Origin: Desulfovermiculus halophilus DSM 18834
GTDB taxonomy: Bacteria; Desulfobacterota; Desulfovibrionia; Desulfovibrionales; Desulfothermaceae
Direction: 5' to 3'
Assembly (NCBI RefSeq): GCF_000620765.1
Contig: NZ_JIAK01000011.1
Span: 1-64,000 of the forward strand
DNA length: 64,000 nucleotides
The position numbers and the translations under genes are program-made. Positions within the stretch are counted from its first letter, which is position 1. Each line of letters opens with the position of its first letter. A model generated the notes under the pieces. The model ran no database searches. It saw only the letters and a list, made by a program, of their open reading frames with translations, and was not told the origin of the DNA. Positions 61,478 through 64,000 of the stretch are shown piece by piece.

Positions 61478-64000
61478 CTATCCCCGGGAGATTTCCCCTG
61501 TCCTCATCATGTCCATAAAGGCATGGACCAATGCCGGATCGAAATGGGTCCCGGCCCCTTGGGCCAGCTCTTCCAGGGCCTGGTCCACGGGCATGGCTTT
61601 CCGGTACGGCCGATCATTGGTCATGGCGTCGAAGGAATCGACAACAGCCAGGATGCGGCATTCAATTGGGATATCCTCGCCTGCCAGGCCCAATGGATAG
61701 CCCGTCCCGTCCCACCGTTCGTGGTGCTTGAGGATCAAGTCCGCGATCCCGGCCAGATCCTTGGTCGCCAAGGCGATCCGGTAGCCTTTCTCCGGATGCT
61801 GGCGCATGATCTTCCATTCCTCCTCGGTCAATGGCCCCGGTTTGAACAGGATATGGTCCGGGATGCCCACCTTGCCCAGATCATGCATCTGGGCCAGCAG
61901 GTTCAGGTCCGAGAGCTGGGTGGAGGACAGACCCGATTTCCGGCCAAGCTCCCGGCACAGGTCCTCCAGCCTGTGCACATGGCCGCTGGTCACAAAGTCC
62001 CTTTCCTCCAGGGCGGCCATCAAGGCGGTCATGATCTGGCTCTGGGTATTGGTGTTCCGATTGAGCTTGTCCCGGTACATGAGATCATCGGCCTGCTTGT
62101 AGACCTGGCTCAGGGCCTGCTCCCGGTCCTGGGCGCAGGCCAGGCCGATGGACAGGCCGAGGGGAACCGTGGGTTGCCATGTCTGATTGTACTCCCCAAC
62201 CGCCTCTTGAATCCGGTCGATGATCCTGTCTCCGGCCTCCCGGCTCGTGGTGGGCAGCAGGGCCACAAACTCATCCCCTCCCACTCGGGCCACAATGTCG
62301 GATGCGCGGAACGAGCCCTGGATTACCTCGGCGCAGGACTTGAGATGCCTGTCTCCGTACTCATGCCCCAGGGAGTCGTTGACCAGCTTCAGCCCGTCCA
62401 GGTCCATGCAGATGATGGTGATCGGATACTCTCTGCTTTGTTCCAGACGCTGCAGCTCTGCCTCCAGAAAGGCCCGGTTGTGCAGACCGGTCAGTTGATC
62501 GTGGAAGCTGAGGTATTGCAGCTCCTGCTCATATTGCTTCTGCTCCGTTATGTCCGTCCCGCTGCAGACCACATACTCGACTTCACCCTGCTCATTCAGC
62601 TTCGGGGTCTTGACGATGGCCAGCAGCCTGCGTTCGCCGTGGGCATTGTACAGCCATTCTTCAGCTGTATACGGCCTTCGGGTGGCGTAGACCTCCAGGT
62701 TGCTCCGCCGGCAGACCTCTGTTTCCTCCGGGCTCAAAACCCGGTCTATGGGCTGAAACTCCATCACCGTCTTGTCCAGACCGACAAAATCGGCATGGGC
62801 CTGATTCACGGCCCCATAGGTGGCTTCGTCCGGCAGATACCACAGCTGCGTGGGGATGCAGTCCAGGAGGACCGATTTCTCCTCATTCTTTTGGCGCAGG
62901 GCCTCCTCCGCCTGTTTATGGGTGGTTATATCCCGGACATACTCGACGATGTACTTCGGCTGGCCGGTCGCATCAAACAGGGGCTGGGCGTAGATCTCCG
63001 CCGTTCCACCGGCTGATCCCTGATGATCAAAAGCCATTGTCTTCATCTCCATCCGGTGTGTCTCCAGGGCCCGGGTCGCAGGACAGCAGGAACACAGCTC
63101 AGCCCGGTCATGGAACACCTGATAACAGGTCTTCCCCTCCAATGGCCGTTTGAGGTGATACCATTCCTCCATCGTTTGGTTGACCTTTATGATCCGAAAA
63201 TCGCGGTCCAGCACACAGACCCCGTCCTGAATGGTATCCAGAACCGTATCCAAGAACCGGTAGTTCTCTTCCAACTCCCGTACGACCTTTTTCCGCTCCG
63301 TCTCGTCCTGAATCATGGACAGCATCAGCTCCTGCCCGTCCAGGACGATCTTCTCCGCGGACCACAGGGCTTCCACCATCCGCCCCTGCTTGGTCCGAAA
63401 CACAATCGGCTGGTCCTTGAAATATCCCCGGGACTGCATTGTGCCCACGATCCGGTCCCGTTCACCTGGATCGCCCCATATGCCCACCTCTTTGGAGTTC
63501 CGGCCGATCATCTCCTCCCTGTCCCAGCCGAGCATCTCCACCCACCGATCATTGACGTCCACAAACCTGCCGGTCTGGATCTCGGAAATCACCTGGGGCG
63601 CCGGGCTGGAACGAAACGCCTTGAAAAACCGTTCCTCGCTGGAGCGCAGCGCATCTTCGGCCAGTTTCCGCCTGCTGATATCAATAGCGATACCCTGATA
63701 GCAGACCCGGCCCTGGTCATCCTGAACCGCCCGGACATTCTCCGCCACCCAGAGCACGGAGCCGTCAGGCCTGCAGAGCCTGTATTCATAGTCGACAACA
63801 TACCCGCACAGCTCCAGCCGGCGCTTGAACCTTTCCCTTTCCTCCGGCCCGGCGTAGATCTGGGAGGCTATGTCTGTTACCGACTCGATCAATTCTCGGG
63901 GAGAGCTGTAGCCGCACATCTCGGCCCAGGCCGGATTCGCGGAAACGAACCGGCCTTCGGGGGTGGAGCGGAAGATACCGACCGGGGCATTCCAGAACAT
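61478..64000 (-). CDS. PAS/GGDEF/HD-GYP signalling protein (N-terminus cut by window)
   Basis: At least 840 residues. Four PAS-type sensor domains (about 1-112, 118-238, 240-370 and 375-490) precede a GGDEF domain (about 495-655) and an HD-GYP domain (about 660-835). The GGDEF motif is intact (RVGGDEFVALLP) with an RASD inhibitory-site pattern five residues before it, and HD-GYP has HMHDLGKVGIPDHIL and HHERWDGTGYPLG. It could therefore make and degrade cyclic di-GMP. PAS3 carries ELCSCCPATRAL, a Cys cluster that might bind metal. The first codon visible is a Met at the window edge; the reading frame may start further out. Confidence 0.92.
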   Translation of the reverse strand: MFWNAPVGIFRSTPEGRFVSANPAWAEMCGYSSPRELIESVTDIASQIYAGPEERERFKRRLELCGYVVDYEYRLCRPDGSVLWVAENVRAVQDDQGRVCYQGIAIDISRRKLAEDALRSSEERFFKAFRSSPAPQVISEIQTGRFVDVNDRWVEMLGWDREEMIGRNSKEVGIWGDPGERDRIVGTMQSRGYFKDQPIVFRTKQGRMVEALWSAEKIVLDGQELMLSMIQDETERKKVVRELEENYRFLDTVLDTIQDGVCVLDRDFRIIKVNQTMEEWYHLKRPLEGKTCYQVFHDRAELCSCCPATRALETHRMEMKTMAFDHQGSAGGTAEIYAQPLFDATGQPKYIVEYVRDITTHKQAEEALRQKNEEKSVLLDCIPTQLWYLPDEATYGAVNQAHADFVGLDKTVMEFQPIDRVLSPEETEVCRRSNLEVYATRRPYTAEEWLYNAHGERRLLAIVKTPKLNEQGEVEYVVCSGTDITEQKQYEQELQYLSFHDQLTGLHNRAFLEAELQRLEQSREYPITIICMDLDGLKLVNDSLGHEYGDRHLKSCAEVIQGSFRASDIVARVGGDEFVALLPTTSREAGDRIIDRIQEAVGEYNQTWQPTVPLGLSIGLACAQDREQALSQVYKQADDLMYRDKLNRNTNTQSQIMTALMAALEERDFVTSGHVHRLEDLCRELGRKSGLSSTQLSDLNLLAQMHDLGKVGIPDHILFKPGPLTEEEWKIMRQHPEKGYRIALATKDLAGIADLILKHHERWDGTGYPLGLAGEDIPIECRILAVVDSFDAMTNDRPYRKAMPVDQALEELAQGAGTHFDPALVHAFMDMMRTGEISRG

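Overview
The window looks like chromosomal DNA of a GC-rich, anaerobic member of the Desulfovibrionales, probably halophilic or alkaliphilic. This rests on gene content, not on any database search: an aromatic operon that starts with the archaeal-type aldolase/dehydroquinate synthase II pair, a variant cytochrome c maturation set (CcmE with Cys-x3-Tyr), a MucR-type zinc-finger regulator, TAXI-TRAP transport and a large osmoprotectant ABC locus. I saw no rRNA, tRNA, CRISPR array, phage region or intact transposase gene.

Layout. 0.2-2.2 kb: a CobD/HisC-like PLP enzyme and a single-domain phosphoethanolamine N-methyltransferase-like protein, ended by a 52-bp perfect palindromic terminator. 2.3-7.4 kb: a MITE-like element, a CaCA antiporter, a family I CoA-transferase pair, a small unknown protein, a DUF362 protein and a MucR-like regulator. 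7.5-12.9 kb: a proV-proW locus followed by three tandem proX paralogues. 13-14 kb: a MerR-like coiled-coil protein and a zinc-ribbon protein. 14.2-26.2 kb: a twelve-gene aromatic amino acid operon (ADH synthase, DHQ synthase II, pheA, aroA, tyrA, trpEGDCFBA). It is preceded by a promoter, a leader peptide carrying a Tyr/Trp/Phe run, and mutually exclusive antiterminator and terminator stems; a second terminator lies between tyrA and trpE. 26.6-28 kb: a type I glutamine synthetase.

28-40.7 kb is an almost unbroken minus-strand run: a CorB/DUF21 protein, ccmE, ccmF, ccmA, ccmB, ccmC, ccmD, a TPR protein, guaB, guaA, tatB, tatC, hisB, a lipoprotein and hisA. 40.9-46.5 kb holds gmhB, a DUF401 permease, a glycerophosphodiester phosphodiesterase and ppsA. 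46.7-49.1 kb holds a coiled-coil protein and acsA. 49.7-59.2 kb is a plus-strand catabolic locus: RpiR regulator, TAXI receptor, DUF1850 protein, fused TRAP permease, class III aminotransferase, beta-keto acid cleavage enzyme (BKACE), alpha/beta hydrolase and acetoacetyl-CoA synthetase. It reads as import of a substrate, transamination to a beta-keto acid, cleavage with acetyl-CoA, and activation of the released acetoacetate. 59.2-64 kb: a flavodoxin under a Fur-like box, an element-rich gap, a methyltransferase and a PAS/GGDEF/HD-GYP signalling protein cut by the window edge.

Two dispersed non-coding repeat families are present. R1 is about 121 bp, with five copies at 1, 14.1, 37.3, 43.9 (inverted) and 44.0 kb. 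The MITE-like family has two copies in opposite orientation, 57 kb apart. The observations most worth a second look are the three-amino-acid attenuator, the BKACE catabolic locus with an unknown substrate, and the possible phosphocholine-forming gene pair close to the betaine/choline-type transporter.
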